A stretch of 64,000 bases of DNA from Kitasatospora sp. NBC_00240 (GCF_026342405.1 NZ_JAPEMU010000001.1:5642001-5706000); one strand, 5' to 3'. Shown: positions 46,908-56,814, counted from the first letter of the stretch. The notes: generated by a model from the letters alone, not told the origin. Program-made: numbers and translations.

Positions 46908-47890
46908 TGGCGGGGGTGGACACGGTCCTCCTGGCCCTCCGGGACGGCGGGGACGTCGACGAGGGCGGGCTGGTCCTGTCGGGTGGGGCCGGCCGGGGCG
47001 GTCAGGGCACCATCCATCGGATCGTGGGGCGTCCGGGGCTCCTGTTCAAGCGCTACCTCCAGCCGGCCAAGGTCAACGGTGCCGCTCTCACCGACCTCGT
47101 CGGACTGCGCCACGCTCTGCCCCCCGCGGAGCGGGAGCGGTTGGACGCCCAGGCAGCCTGGCCGCTCTGCCGGGTGGTCGACGGCAGCCGTTGCGTCGGT
47201 TTCCTCATGCGCGAGGCCCCCGCGGCGATGCGCTGGCAGCCGGCCTCGGGCAGTCCGAAGCTCACCGAGCTCCAGCACCTGTTCCGGGCGGAGCGGCCGG
47301 CCACCCGCGGAGTGCTCCGCCCGGATCCCGCCGAACGGCTCGCCCTCGTCCTCGAACTCGCCGGGCTGCTGGACCGCCTGCACCGCTGGGGCCTGGTGCT
47401 CGGAGACCTCTCCGGAACCAACATCCTCTGGTCGGTCGCCCCGGAGCCGGCCGTCTACCTCATCGACTGCGACGGCGCCCGGAAGGCCGGGGCGCTGCCC
47501 GTCCTCGACCAGGCGGACACCCCCGACTGGGAGGACCTGCGGACCCCGCCCGGCAGCCGGGCCAGCACGGACAGCGACCGCTTCAAGGCGGCCCTGATCA
47601 TCGGCCGGGCCCTCGCCCAGGACCCTTACCTCACCCCGGACCAGCAGCTCGACCCCCTGCCCGGGGTGCTGACCGAACGCCGCCTCGCCGCGGTCCGCCG
47701 GACCTGGGCGCAGGCCGGCGGCCCGTACGGCAGCAGGCCCGACCTGACGGCCTGGCTGCTGGCGCTCGGCGGACGCGACACCATCCCGCTGACCCGCGTC
47801 GTCGCGCCGCCCCCGCGCCCGGTGGACGAGACCATGTTCGACACCCGCGCCCCCCGCGGGCGGATCCGGCTCCCGCCCCTGCGGCCCTGA
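46907..47890 (+). CDS. Protein kinase-like member of a TerY-P triad
   Basis: 327 residues. Gly-rich loop GGAGRGGQGTIH, Lys48 in LLFKRY, catalytic loop GDLSGTNILW (Asp167, Asn172) and the DFG-equivalent LIDCDG (Asp187). The usual HRD is replaced by LGD, as in this kinase subfamily. No membrane segment or sensor domain. The ATG overlaps the stop of the PP2C gene, so the levels of kinase and phosphatase are tied. The stop falls inside a hairpin that closes the operon. Confidence 0.85.
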   Translation: MAGVDTVLLALRDGGDVDEGGLVLSGGAGRGGQGTIHRIVGRPGLLFKRYLQPAKVNGAALTDLVGLRHALPPAERERLDAQAAWPLCRVVDGSRCVGFLMREAPAAMRWQPASGSPKLTELQHLFRAERPATRGVLRPDPAERLALVLELAGLLDRLHRWGLVLGDLSGTNILWSVAPEPAVYLIDCDGARKAGALPVLDQADTPDWEDLRTPPGSRASTDSDRFKAALIIGRALAQDPYLTPDQQLDPLPGVLTERRLAAVRRTWAQAGGPYGSRPDLTAWLLALGGRDTIPLTRVVAPPPRPVDETMFDTRAPRGRIRLPPLRP

Positions 47891-47906
47891 CCCGCGGCCG
47901 CAGGGG
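47876..47906 (+). terminator. Hairpin closing the motor/TerY-P operon
   Basis: CCCCTGCGGCC (47876-47886) pairs with GGCCGCAGGGG (47896-47906); it overlaps the kinase stop codon. No T-run. Confidence 0.65.
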
Positions 47907-47951
47907 CCGTCCCCGCTTACGATGGCTCCCCGACCCCGCAGGGAGTGACCC

Positions 47952-49163
47952 ATGACGACAGCGATGTTCGATCCCTGGTCGGCCGAGTTCGTGGCGCACC
48001 CGTACGACGCCTACGCCGAGCTGCGCGAGCACGCGCCGGTGAGCCGGTACGAGCCGACCGGGCAGTGGCTGGTCGCGCGGCACCAGGACGTCAGCGCCCT
48101 GCTGCGGGACCGCCGGCTCGGCCGCACCTACACCCACCGCTACACCCACGAGGAGTTCGGGCGGCCCGCACCCGACCCGGCGCACGAGCCCTTCCACACC
48201 CTCAACGACAACGGGCTGCTCGACCTGGAGGCCCCCGACCACACCCGGATCCGGCGGCTGGTCGCGAAGGCCTTCACCCCGCGGATGGTCGAGGAGCTGC
48301 GGCCCGCCGTCGCCCGGCTCGCCGACGAGCTGGCCGGCGCCCTGCTCGCGGACGGCGGCGGCGACCTGATCGCCACCGTCGCCGAGCCGCTGCCGGTCGC
48401 GGTGATCGCCGAGATGCTCGGCATCCCCGCGGCGGACCGGGTGCTGCTCCGGCCCTGGTCGGCCGCGATCACCGGCATGTTCGAACTCAACCCGACCGAG
48501 GAGACCGGCCGGCGGGCGGTCGCCGCCAGCGTCGAGTTCTCCGACTACCTGCGCGGGTTGATCCGCGAGCGCCGGGTCCGGCCCGGCACCGACCTGCTCA
48601 GCGCGCTGATCCAGGCCCAGGACGGCTCGGACGCGCTGAACGAGCAGGAGCTGGTCTCCACCTGCGTCCTGCTCCTCAACGCGGGCCACGAGGCCACCGT
48701 CAACACCACCGGCAACGGCTGGTGGGCACTGCTGCGCAACCCGGACCAACTCGCCCTGCTGCGCCGCTCGGTGGACGAACTGCTGCCGACCGCCGTGGAG
48801 GAGCTGATGCGCTACGACACCCCGCTGCAGATGTTCGAGCGCTGGGTGCTGGAGGACATCGAGGTGGCCGGCACGACCATCCCGCGCGGCTCCGAGATCG
48901 CCCTGCTGTTCGGCTCCGCCAACCGCGACCCGGCCCGCTTCGCCGACCCGGACCGGCTCGACCTCGCCCGCGCCGACAACCCGCACATCACCTTCGGTGC
49001 CGGAATCCATTTCTGTCTGGGCGCCCCGCTCGCCAGACTGGAGCTCGGCGAGTCGTACGGCGCGCTGCTGCGCCGGGCCCCCGGGCTGCGCCTGGTGCGC
49101 GAGCCCGAGTGGCAGCCCGGGTACGTGATCCGGGGGCTCAAGGAGCTGCTGGTCGAGGTGTAG
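47952..49163 (+). CDS. Cytochrome P450
   Basis: 403 residues, soluble bacterial class. I-helix motif LLNAGHEATVNTTG, ExxR in EELMRYD, heme-binding FGAGIHFCLGAPLARLE with Cys355. A monooxygenase needing ferredoxin and reductase, not encoded nearby. Substrate unknown; nothing around it suggests a biosynthetic cluster. A TACGAT -10 lies at 47918-47923, and GGGAG precedes the ATG, so it has its own promoter after the operon hairpin. Confidence 0.93.
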   Translation: MTTAMFDPWSAEFVAHPYDAYAELREHAPVSRYEPTGQWLVARHQDVSALLRDRRLGRTYTHRYTHEEFGRPAPDPAHEPFHTLNDNGLLDLEAPDHTRIRRLVAKAFTPRMVEELRPAVARLADELAGALLADGGGDLIATVAEPLPVAVIAEMLGIPAADRVLLRPWSAAITGMFELNPTEETGRRAVAASVEFSDYLRGLIRERRVRPGTDLLSALIQAQDGSDALNEQELVSTCVLLLNAGHEATVNTTGNGWWALLRNPDQLALLRRSVDELLPTAVEELMRYDTPLQMFERWVLEDIEVAGTTIPRGSEIALLFGSANRDPARFADPDRLDLARADNPHITFGAGIHFCLGAPLARLELGESYGALLRRAPGLRLVREPEWQPGYVIRGLKELLVEV

Positions 49164-49183
49164 TCAAGACCTGGGGGTACGTG

Positions 49184-50188
49184 ATGCGGAAGGCCGCCAC
49201 CGGCACGCTGCTGGGCCTGGCGATCGGCGACGCCATGGGGCGCCCCACCGAGTTCCAGCCGGTCGAGCGGATCGCGGCCGACTGGCCCGACTGGCGCGAA
49301 CTGCCACTGCCGAAGCGGGCACTGGTCACCGACGACACCCAGATGACGCTGGCACTGGCCCGCGGGCTGCGCACCGCGCTGGAGCGCGGCCCGCTCGGGC
49401 CGCTGCGTCTGGAGCGGCCGCTCCGCGAGGAGTTCGTCGACTGGTGGCGCTCGCCGGACAACAACCGGGCACCCGGCATGACCTGCCTGCGCTCCTGCGA
49501 GCGGCTCCGGGACGGGCGGCGCTGGCAGGACGCCACCGACGTGGGCTCCAAGGGCTGCGGCGCCAACATGCGGGTCGCGCCGGTCGGCCTGCTGCCCGGG
49601 CTCACCGAGGAGGAGTACGCCGGCGCCGCGCAGCTGCAGTCCGCGCTCACCCACGGCCACCCCACCGCGCTGGCGGCGAGCGACCTCACCGCGTACACCG
49701 TGCGCCTGCTCGCGCGCGGGGCGGCGCCGGCCGGACTGCCCGCGCTGCTGCGGGCGTACGCGCTGGCGCACCGGACCAGGTACGACGCGTACTGGCTCGG
49801 CGACCTCGCCGACCGGGCGCAGGACCCGTCGGCGGAAAGCTTCATCACCCGGGGCTGGGACGACTGCCTGCACGTCCTGGACCGGCTGGACGCCGCGCTG
49901 GCAACCCCGGACGTGGAGGCCGACCCCTGCCTGGCCACCGGCGAGGGCTGGATCGCCGAGGAGGCCTTCGCCACCGGTCTGCTCTGCTTCCTGCTGCTCC
50001 CGGACGACCCGGTGGCGGCCGTCCGCCGGGCGGCATGGTCCTCGGGGGACTCCGACTCGCTGGCCTGCCTGGCCGGTGCCTTCGCGGGCGCGCACCACGG
50101 CGCGGGCGCCTGGCCGGCCGCGTGGGTGGAGCGGATCGAGCACCGCGACGAACTGCTCGGCCTCGGCGCGCTCTGGGACCAGGACTGA
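49184..50188 (+). CDS. ADP-ribosylglycohydrolase family protein (1)
   Basis: 334 residues. Metal sites DDTQMT near residue 50 and GDSDSLACLAGAFAGAHHG near the end identify the DraG/ARH fold, which removes ADP-ribose from proteins or from other acceptors. The substrate is unknown. The ATG at 49184 follows GGGGG; a GTG codon at 49181 is also possible. It begins only 20 bases after the P450 stop, so both are probably cotranscribed. A second family member lies at 61535-62626. Confidence 0.9.
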   Translation: MRKAATGTLLGLAIGDAMGRPTEFQPVERIAADWPDWRELPLPKRALVTDDTQMTLALARGLRTALERGPLGPLRLERPLREEFVDWWRSPDNNRAPGMTCLRSCERLRDGRRWQDATDVGSKGCGANMRVAPVGLLPGLTEEEYAGAAQLQSALTHGHPTALAASDLTAYTVRLLARGAAPAGLPALLRAYALAHRTRYDAYWLGDLADRAQDPSAESFITRGWDDCLHVLDRLDAALATPDVEADPCLATGEGWIAEEAFATGLLCFLLLPDDPVAAVRRAAWSSGDSDSLACLAGAFAGAHHGAGAWPAAWVERIEHRDELLGLGALWDQD

Positions 50189-50248
50189 CCTGCGGCCCGC
50201 CCGGCCGGGCGGCGCAAGGCGGCCGGGGAGGTGGCGGCGCGGGCCCGG

Positions 50249-50671
50249 TCAGTTGGTGACGGTGGTGCCGTCGAAGCGCTCGAAGGCCGCCTTGACCAGC
50301 TCGCGCAGGGCCTCGGCGTCCACCTCGGCCAGCCGCTTGATGTAGAGGCAGCCCTTGCCGGTGGTCACCGGGCCCAGCCTGGCCAGCAGATCGGCGTGCC
50401 GGTCGAAGCCCTCGGCGACGTACAGCGTCAGCGCCTGCTTGCGCGGCGCCAGCCCGACCGGCGGCCAGTCGCCCTCCCGGCCGCTCGCGTAGCGGTAGTG
50501 GTAGGTCCCGAAGCCGACGATCGCGCTGCCCCACATGGCGGGCGCGGTGCCGGTGACCTCGGCCATCAGCGCGCAGAGCGCCTGGGCGTCGGCCCGGCGC
50601 CGCTCGTCGGCCACCGCGGCGAGGAACTCCCCGACGTCGGCGGTGGTCCTGGTGGTCTTCGGCTCGGCCAT
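50249..50671 (-). CDS. DUF1801 family protein
   Basis: 140 residues with the family pattern: ADERRRADAQALCALMAEVTGTAPAMWGSAIVGFGTYHYRY and KQALTLYV, GKGCLYIKRLAEVD. Cytoplasmic; family function is not established. A TACCCT box lies exactly 6 bases upstream of the ATG, indicating a leaderless transcript. Confidence 0.85.
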   Translation of the reverse strand: MAEPKTTRTTADVGEFLAAVADERRRADAQALCALMAEVTGTAPAMWGSAIVGFGTYHYRYASGREGDWPPVGLAPRKQALTLYVAEGFDRHADLLARLGPVTTGKGCLYIKRLAEVDAEALRELVKAAFERFDGTTVTN

Positions 50672-50898
50672 GGCGCCAGGGTAGGCGGGCCCGGGCGCGA
50701 TCACCGGCCGGGCGCGCCGCCGTCCGTGCCTTCCGCCGGCCCGCCCGGCCCGGCCTGCCTGCTCCCGGTCCGGTGCAGGTCGCGAGCCGTCCCGGAACCG
50801 GACCGGGGGCGCCCGCGTCGAACCGCCGACAGCCGAAACCGCCAGTACCCGGCGCCGGGGCCCAGGCGGCGCTCCGAACCAGGACGGGGACACCTGCC

Positions 50899-52278
50899 AT
50901 GACCAGCCGGACCTCTCGGACCTCTCCGACCTCTCGAATCCCCCGGACCGGCCATTCCCGCGGGCCCCGCCGCCCGGCGGCACTCCTCCTCGCGGCCGTC
51001 CTGTCCACGGCCCCGATCGCGGCCTGCGGCAGTACAGCCGGACCTGGCGCTGCCCCGGACCCGTCCGTGGTCCGCGCCTCCGCCCCCGCCACCCCCGTGA
51101 GCGCCGATCCCGGGCAGCTGGCAGCCACCGCCGCCGCCACCAACGCCTTCGGCGTCGACCTCCTCCGCGCGCTCACCGCCGACGGGGGCGCCGGCCGCAA
51201 CCTGGTGCTCTCGCCGTCCGGCCTGGCCACCGCCCTGGCGATGGTGCTGCCCGGTGCGCGCGGCGCCACGGCGGACGAGCTGTCCAAGGCGCTGCACACC
51301 GGACTCACCGCCACCCGGTACGCGGTGGCGACCGGCGCACTCGGCCGGCAGGCCCGGCCGGCCGGCGGCAAGGACGGAGCGGTACTGCGGCAGTCGGACA
51401 CCCTCTGGGCCCAGCAGGGCTTCACCCTCGACCCCGGCTACCTCGCCACCCTGGCCGCCGCCTTCGACGCGGGCGTGCGGACCACCGACTTCAAGAAGGA
51501 CCCGGCCGGCTCCCGCCAGGCGGTGAACGCACTGGTCGAGAAGGACACCGAGGGCCGGATCAAGGACCTCTTCGGCCCGCGCGACATCACCCCGGACACC
51601 CGCCTCGTCCTGACCGACGCCCTCTTCCTCAAGGCGAAGTGGCGCGAGCCGTTCCAGCACTCCCACACCTCGGACCAGCCGTTCCATCGTCTCGACGGCA
51701 ACGCCGCGGCCGTCAGCACGATGGGCCGAAACGCCGCCCTGCGCTACGCCGAGGGCTCCGGCGGGATCGCCGGACAGCCCTGGCAGGCCGTCGAACTCCC
51801 GTACGCCGACAGCAATCTGGCGATGGACCTGGTGGTCCCCGCGCAGGGCGGGTTCGACGGCTTCGTGCGGGGGCTGGACGCCGCTCAGCTCGACCGGATC
51901 GTCGGCGGCCTCGCCGAACGGCAGGTCGACCTGACCCTGCCCCGCTTCACCTTCGAGACCTCGAACAACCTCGCCGGGCCGCTGCGCTCGCTCGGGGTGA
52001 AGGCCGCCTTCGACGCCGCCGACCTGAGCGGCATCCCGGGCCCCGGCGAGCAGGAGCGGCTGAAGGTGGACGCCGTGGTGCAGAAGGCGACCATCGCGGT
52101 GGACGAGGACGGCACGGTCGCCGCCGCGGGCAGCGGCGTCGGGATCGGCGCGGCCGCCGCGCCGGCTCCCCGGCAGGCCGTGGAACTGCACGTCGACCGC
52201 CCGTTCGTCTTTCTGATCCGTGACACCGCCACCGGGCAGCCGCTCTTCCTCGGCCAGGTCACCGACCCGAAGCCCTGA
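50899..52278 (+). CDS. Serpin (serine protease inhibitor) lipoprotein
   Basis: 459 residues. Signal peptide with lipobox (TAPIAAC), then a full serpin fold: NLVLSPSGLATALAMVLPGARG, LTDALFLKAKW, and the hinge AVDEDGTVAAAGSG before the reactive loop, then the signature DRPFVFLIRDTATGQPLFLG. Serpins trap serine or cysteine proteases covalently. Surface attachment suggests protection of the cell against its own or foreign extracellular proteases. The hinge Gly/Ala residues look inhibitory-competent. Bacterial lipoprotein serpins are uncommon. ATG at 50899 follows GGGGAC. Confidence 0.88.
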   Translation: MTSRTSRTSPTSRIPRTGHSRGPRRPAALLLAAVLSTAPIAACGSTAGPGAAPDPSVVRASAPATPVSADPGQLAATAAATNAFGVDLLRALTADGGAGRNLVLSPSGLATALAMVLPGARGATADELSKALHTGLTATRYAVATGALGRQARPAGGKDGAVLRQSDTLWAQQGFTLDPGYLATLAAAFDAGVRTTDFKKDPAGSRQAVNALVEKDTEGRIKDLFGPRDITPDTRLVLTDALFLKAKWREPFQHSHTSDQPFHRLDGNAAAVSTMGRNAALRYAEGSGGIAGQPWQAVELPYADSNLAMDLVVPAQGGFDGFVRGLDAAQLDRIVGGLAERQVDLTLPRFTFETSNNLAGPLRSLGVKAAFDAADLSGIPGPGEQERLKVDAVVQKATIAVDEDGTVAAAGSGVGIGAAAAPAPRQAVELHVDRPFVFLIRDTATGQPLFLGQVTDPKP

Positions 52279-52605
52279 CCGACTGCCCTGACCGGCCGCG
52301 CCGGCCGGCCGAGGCTCCGGCCGGCCGCGGCCCTGACATGCCGAGGCTCCGACCAGCCCGAAGCCCTGATCGGCCCTGCAGATGACTGATCGACAAACAT
52401 GGTCGAAGCCAAGGATTTTGGGGTGATTTCGGGAAGAGATCTCCGCTCCGGCCGATTGCCCGGCAAGATGTTTTCCTGGTGCTCCCGCGTTCCAGGACGA
52501 GCCGACGACCTGGCCGCGGGCCGCACCGGGGGAGACAGCCGAAACGGCAGCTGAGGGGGGTCCGTTGAGTGCGACGGATGGGCGTAGCCACGCCCGGATG
52601 CGGGG
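52279..52605. other. Gene-free stretch upstream of the chaperone operon
   Basis: About 327 bases. The part 52390-52480 is AT-richer than the rest of the window and is the best place for the promoter of the following operon, but no clear -35/-10 pair could be assigned. Short direct repeats (GCCGAGGCTCCG twice, CGAAGCCCTGA twice) occur after the serpin stop. Confidence 0.5.
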
Positions 52606-55600
52606 ATGACGATCGTTCTCGTCCTACTGCCGGTGATCGCGCTGGCGATCTGGGCCGGGCTCCGCCGGCGCGCCGCGAGCCGCCCGGTCACCCGGGCCGA
52701 CCAGTACGCCCAGCTCCTCGCCGCGGCCGACGCCGCACGGGCCGCCGGCCGTACCCCGCAAGCCCTGCGCGCCTACCGCAAGCTGGCCGAACGGCTGGCC
52801 GGCGCGGCCCTCAGCCCGACGCTGCGCAAGGGCCGCGGCAACGCCCTGGTCGGCCAGGGCCTCTGCACCGCCGCCCTGGGCGACGGCCCGGCCGCCCTCC
52901 GGCTCTACCGCGAGGCCTTCACCCTCACCGAGCTCCCGCCGGAGGCGCTCCACGCGCTGGCCGAGGACATCGCCGCCGGCGCCTCCCCGGCCGCGCGGGC
53001 CGGGGAGGAGGAGCTCGACATCGTCCTCGCCGCGCTGGCGGCCGCACCGGCCCCCGGGCCGGCGGCCGGACCGTTCGACGGCTACCTCCAGCAGCGCTGC
53101 CTGGCCGCCCGCCGGCGCGGCCACACCGAGGTGGCCGACTTCGCCCGCCGGGTGCTGCTCGCCGCCCCCGGCCTCGAATGGGCGGTGCTCGCCCGCAGCG
53201 CGGCCCAGCGCGCCGGCGGCCGACCCGCCGACGCCGAGGCCACCCTGCGGGTCGCCACCGGTCAGGGGGCGGACGGCGGCGCGGTCACCGGCAGCGCCGA
53301 GATCTGGTTCCGGCTCGGCGTGGTGCTGGCCGGGCAGGGCCGTCACCCGGAGGCCGTCCAGGCCCTGGACGAGGCCGCCCGGCGCCCGCCCGGCACACCC
53401 TCCCCCTGGACCCTGGGGGAGCGGCTGCGCCGCGAGGTCCCGCTGCACCGCGGCATCGCGCACCGCGAGGCGGGCGACCTCGCCCGGTCCCGCGCCGACC
53501 TCGACGCCGCCGTCCGGGAGGGCCCGGACGACCCGCGCACCCACTACGCGCGCGGCGTGCTGGCCGTCGCCGAACACGACGACGCCGTCGCCGGGGCCTG
53601 CTTCGAGGCCGCGCTGCGGGCCGACGCCGACCACGCGCCCGCCCGCTTCGGCCTGGGGCTGCTGGCCGAACGGGCCGCCGACCCCGCCACCGCCGTCGCC
53701 CAGTACCAGGCCGGCCTCGCCCACAACCCCGGCTGGGAGCCGGGCCGGGTCAGACTCGGCGCGGCGCTCGCCGCCGCCGCCCAGCCGGCCCAGGCCCTGC
53801 ACTTCCTCGACGGCCTGCGGACCGCCGAGGCCGAACACCACCGCGGCCTCGCCCACGCCGCCCTCGGCGACCCGGGCGCCGCCGCCGACTGCTGGGCCGG
53901 CCTGGAGCAGACCCCCGCCGTGGCCCGCAACCTCGCCACCGCCCGGGACCACCTGGCCCGCCGCGCCCTCGCCGCCGGCGACCACGCCCGGGCCCGTGAA
54001 CTCTGGGAGAGCTGCCAGGAGCACCAGCCGGACGGCTCCCACCCGGCCGGCCCGACCTGGCCCGCGCTCATCGCCGAGGCCGCCCTGCGCGAGGGCGGCG
54101 CCGCGCTGCTCGCCCGGCCCGCCGACGACCTGGCCCGGCGCCGGATCACCCGCCTGCTGCGGATCGCCCTGCTGTCCGACCCCGAGGACGCCCGCGCCAC
54201 CCACCTGCTCGCCGTGCCGGCCCTCCTGCGCGGTGACGCCGCCGCGGTCGTGGACCTGCTCCGCCCGTTGGGGCAGCGCCACCTCACGGCCCGGGGCCGC
54301 CACCACCTCGCGCTGGCCCGGCTGCTGCAGGGCCGCCCGGCGCTCGCGGTCTCGCTGCTGGGTGACGGCGACCCCGCCGGGGCCGAGCACCCCGGCCGGG
54401 TCGGGCCCGGTGCGCCGGGCGCCGCCGAGGCGCTCCCGCGGGACCCGGCCGAGGCCGTGCTGCGCGGTGCGCTCGCCGCCCGCGCCGGCAGCTGGGCCCG
54501 CGCCGCCGCCCTCTACGCCCATGCCCTGGACCCGGGGCAGGAGGCCGCCGACGTCCAGGGCGGCGAACCCGTCCTCGCACCCCTGCGCTGTGCCGCCGGG
54601 GACGAGTCCGGCGGGGACTGCGCGATCCCGTCCGCCGTCCGTTGCGGTCAGTGCGGGCGGCCGTGCTGCCACGCCCATGCCGCTGTCCTGCCGGCCCCCC
54701 GCACGTCCCCGCCCACCTCCACGTCCACGCCCGGCTCCCGGCCCCCGGCGGCCCGCTGCCGCGGCTGCCTGGCCCCCGTCACCGCCGCCCTGGTCGACGC
54801 CGCCCGCCGGGCCGGCGACCTCGCCGCGGCAGAGGCCGCGCTCACCCGCTGGGCGCCCGCCGACCCTCTCGCCCGCCGGACGGCCGCCCTGCTCCGCGCC
54901 GAGCGCGGGGATCTGGCCGGCGCCGCCCAGGCCTACGGCGAGGCCGGCCCGGACCAGGCCTCGCGGGCCGCCCTGGCCGCGGTCCGGTTCGCCCTGGCCG
55001 TCCACGCGGCCCGTGAGCAGCGCCACGAGGAGGCCGAGCGGCAGCTCGACCTGACCCTCGAACTCGTCCCGGCCCACCCGACCGGCCTGCGCGGCAAGCA
55101 ACTGCTGGCCGAGCGCCGGGCCGACCTGGACGAGCAGGAGGGCCGGCACCCGCAGGCCTGGGAGCACCGCCGGGCGTCCTGGCAGCAGGCCCCCGGCGAC
55201 CTGGCCGCGATCCACGCCCTGGCCCTGGCCGCCCACCGGCTGGCCGCCTCCGGCGCGGGCCGCGTCCACTGGGAGTGGACGGCCGCCTGCTGGGCCGCCG
55301 TCCTGCACAGCCCGGCGTTCTGGGAGCTGCTCGCCGAGCGGACCGGACGCACCCCGGGGCCCGAGCAGATCGCCACCGCCCGCGCGGCCCTGGCCGAGCG
55401 GATCGGCCGCGACCTGCGGGAGTCCGACGTCGCCGACGGCCCGGCCGCCCAGCGGGCCGACACGGCCCTGGACGTCCGGTGGAGCCTCGAACTACGCGCC
55501 GCCGAGGAGATGGCCCGGGCCGCCCTGGCCGGCGACGGACCGGCCGGGCTCGCCTGCGGCCCGCTGCTGCTGGCCCGGATCCGGGAGCAACCCGCCGGCC

Positions 55601-56814
55601 CCGCCTGGACCGGCGCCCTGGACGCCGCGCTCGCCGCCCGCGGCGGCGACGGCCTCGCCCGGCTCGCCGCCCTGCTCTCCCCGCTCGGCGTCCAGCACTT
55701 CCTGCTGGAACAGGGCCTCTACGAGGAGGCCGTCGCGGCGCTGGCCGGCCGGCCGGGCGAGGCCGCCGCCGACCTGCTCACCGAGGTGCTGCTCCGCCAG
55801 GCGGGCGAACGCCACCGGCACCGCGAGTGGGCCGCCGCGCTGGACAGCTGGACCAGCGCCGCGGCCGGCGGCGCCGCGCTCGACACCCAGCGTGAGCAGA
55901 TCGCCGACGCCGCCCTCCAGGGTGTTCGGGCGCTGCTCGCCGAGGACAGCGAGAACCACGCCGGCGCGGTGGCCCTGCTGGAGCAGGCCCTCGCCCTCGC
56001 GCCCGGCCACCACGGCGTCCGGCAGAACCTGGGGGCCAGTTACCTCCAGCTCGGCCGCAAGGTGAACAACGAGCAGCGGGACTACACCGAGGCCCTGCGG
56101 CTCGTCCGGCTGGCCCTGGAGTTCACCCCCGACGACGAACTCGTCCGGCGGACGGCGAGCACCGTCCTGGGCAACCGGGCCGGCGCCCTGATGGACGAGG
56201 GCCGGGACCGCGACTTCGCGCAGGCCGAGGAACTGCTGCGCGAGGCACTGGCGCTCGCGGACGGCGACGACCTGCGCCGCACGCTGTCCGGGGTCCTCTA
56301 CCGCAAGGGCCGCAAGCTCGCCCTCGCCCGGGACCGCGCCCCGGCGCTCGCCGCCGCCACCCAGGCGGTGGTGCTCGACCCCGAGAAGGACCCCGCCGAC
56401 GCCCGCGCCGAAGGCCGCCGGATCCTCGGCGTGATGCTGCACAACCACGCCCTCGGCGAGGAGTTCAAGAGCCGGCCCACCGAACGCATCGGCCTGCTGG
56501 AGGAGGCCCGCTGGTACGAGGACGACGCGCAGACCCGCGAGGCGCTCGCCTGGACACTGCGCAACCACGGTGTCGACCGGGCCAACGCCGACGACTTCAC
56601 CCGGGCGCTCGCCCTGCTCAAGAAGTCCCTGGACGTCCTCGACCTGGCCGACACCCGGCAGCAACTGGCGCTCTGCTACCGGATCCAGGCCGTCGCGCTG
56701 GCCAACCGGCGGGACCTCCACGGCGCCCGCCGGGCCGTCCGCGAAGGCCTGGAGATCGACCCCTACAACACCGAACTGATGATGCTCAACTCCCAGTTGG
56801 CCAGGATGCGCTGA
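52606..56814 (+). CDS. Giant TPR protein with N-terminal TM helix and Cys cluster
   Basis: 1402 residues. Begins with a single hydrophobic helix (IVLVLLPVIALAIWAG, residues about 3-18), so it is membrane-anchored. The rest is a long array of TPR-like helical repeats, typical of protein-binding scaffolds. A Cys/His-rich segment near residues 664-725 (VRCGQCGRPCCHAHA, ARCRGCLAP) is probably a small zinc finger. First gene of a tight operon whose later products are J-like, GrpE-like and Hsp70-like. It may hold clients or partners for the Hsp70. ATG after GGGG at 52606. Confidence 0.8.
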   Translation: MTIVLVLLPVIALAIWAGLRRRAASRPVTRADQYAQLLAAADAARAAGRTPQALRAYRKLAERLAGAALSPTLRKGRGNALVGQGLCTAALGDGPAALRLYREAFTLTELPPEALHALAEDIAAGASPAARAGEEELDIVLAALAAAPAPGPAAGPFDGYLQQRCLAARRRGHTEVADFARRVLLAAPGLEWAVLARSAAQRAGGRPADAEATLRVATGQGADGGAVTGSAEIWFRLGVVLAGQGRHPEAVQALDEAARRPPGTPSPWTLGERLRREVPLHRGIAHREAGDLARSRADLDAAVREGPDDPRTHYARGVLAVAEHDDAVAGACFEAALRADADHAPARFGLGLLAERAADPATAVAQYQAGLAHNPGWEPGRVRLGAALAAAAQPAQALHFLDGLRTAEAEHHRGLAHAALGDPGAAADCWAGLEQTPAVARNLATARDHLARRALAAGDHARARELWESCQEHQPDGSHPAGPTWPALIAEAALREGGAALLARPADDLARRRITRLLRIALLSDPEDARATHLLAVPALLRGDAAAVVDLLRPLGQRHLTARGRHHLALARLLQGRPALAVSLLGDGDPAGAEHPGRVGPGAPGAAEALPRDPAEAVLRGALAARAGSWARAAALYAHALDPGQEAADVQGGEPVLAPLRCAAGDESGGDCAIPSAVRCGQCGRPCCHAHAAVLPAPRTSPPTSTSTPGSRPPAARCRGCLAPVTAALVDAARRAGDLAAAEAALTRWAPADPLARRTAALLRAERGDLAGAAQAYGEAGPDQASRAALAAVRFALAVHAAREQRHEEAERQLDLTLELVPAHPTGLRGKQLLAERRADLDEQEGRHPQAWEHRRASWQQAPGDLAAIHALALAAHRLAASGAGRVHWEWTAACWAAVLHSPAFWELLAERTGRTPGPEQIATARAALAERIGRDLRESDVADGPAAQRADTALDVRWSLELRAAEEMARAALAGDGPAGLACGPLLLARIREQPAGPAWTGALDAALAARGGDGLARLAALLSPLGVQHFLLEQGLYEEAVAALAGRPGEAAADLLTEVLLRQAGERHRHREWAAALDSWTSAAAGGAALDTQREQIADAALQGVRALLAEDSENHAGAVALLEQALALAPGHHGVRQNLGASYLQLGRKVNNEQRDYTEALRLVRLALEFTPDDELVRRTASTVLGNRAGALMDEGRDRDFAQAEELLREALALADGDDLRRTLSGVLYRKGRKLALARDRAPALAAATQAVVLDPEKDPADARAEGRRILGVMLHNHALGEEFKSRPTERIGLLEEARWYEDDAQTREALAWTLRNHGVDRANADDFTRALALLKKSLDVLDLADTRQQLALCYRIQAVALANRRDLHGARRAVREGLEIDPYNTELMMLNSQLARMR

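Noticed and set aside
43218..47890. Calling the motor/TerY-P operon a Zorya system
   Set aside because: No ZorC, ZorD or ZorE homologue is visible and the membrane protein has two, not three, helices; similarity is only in the layout and the helix Asp.
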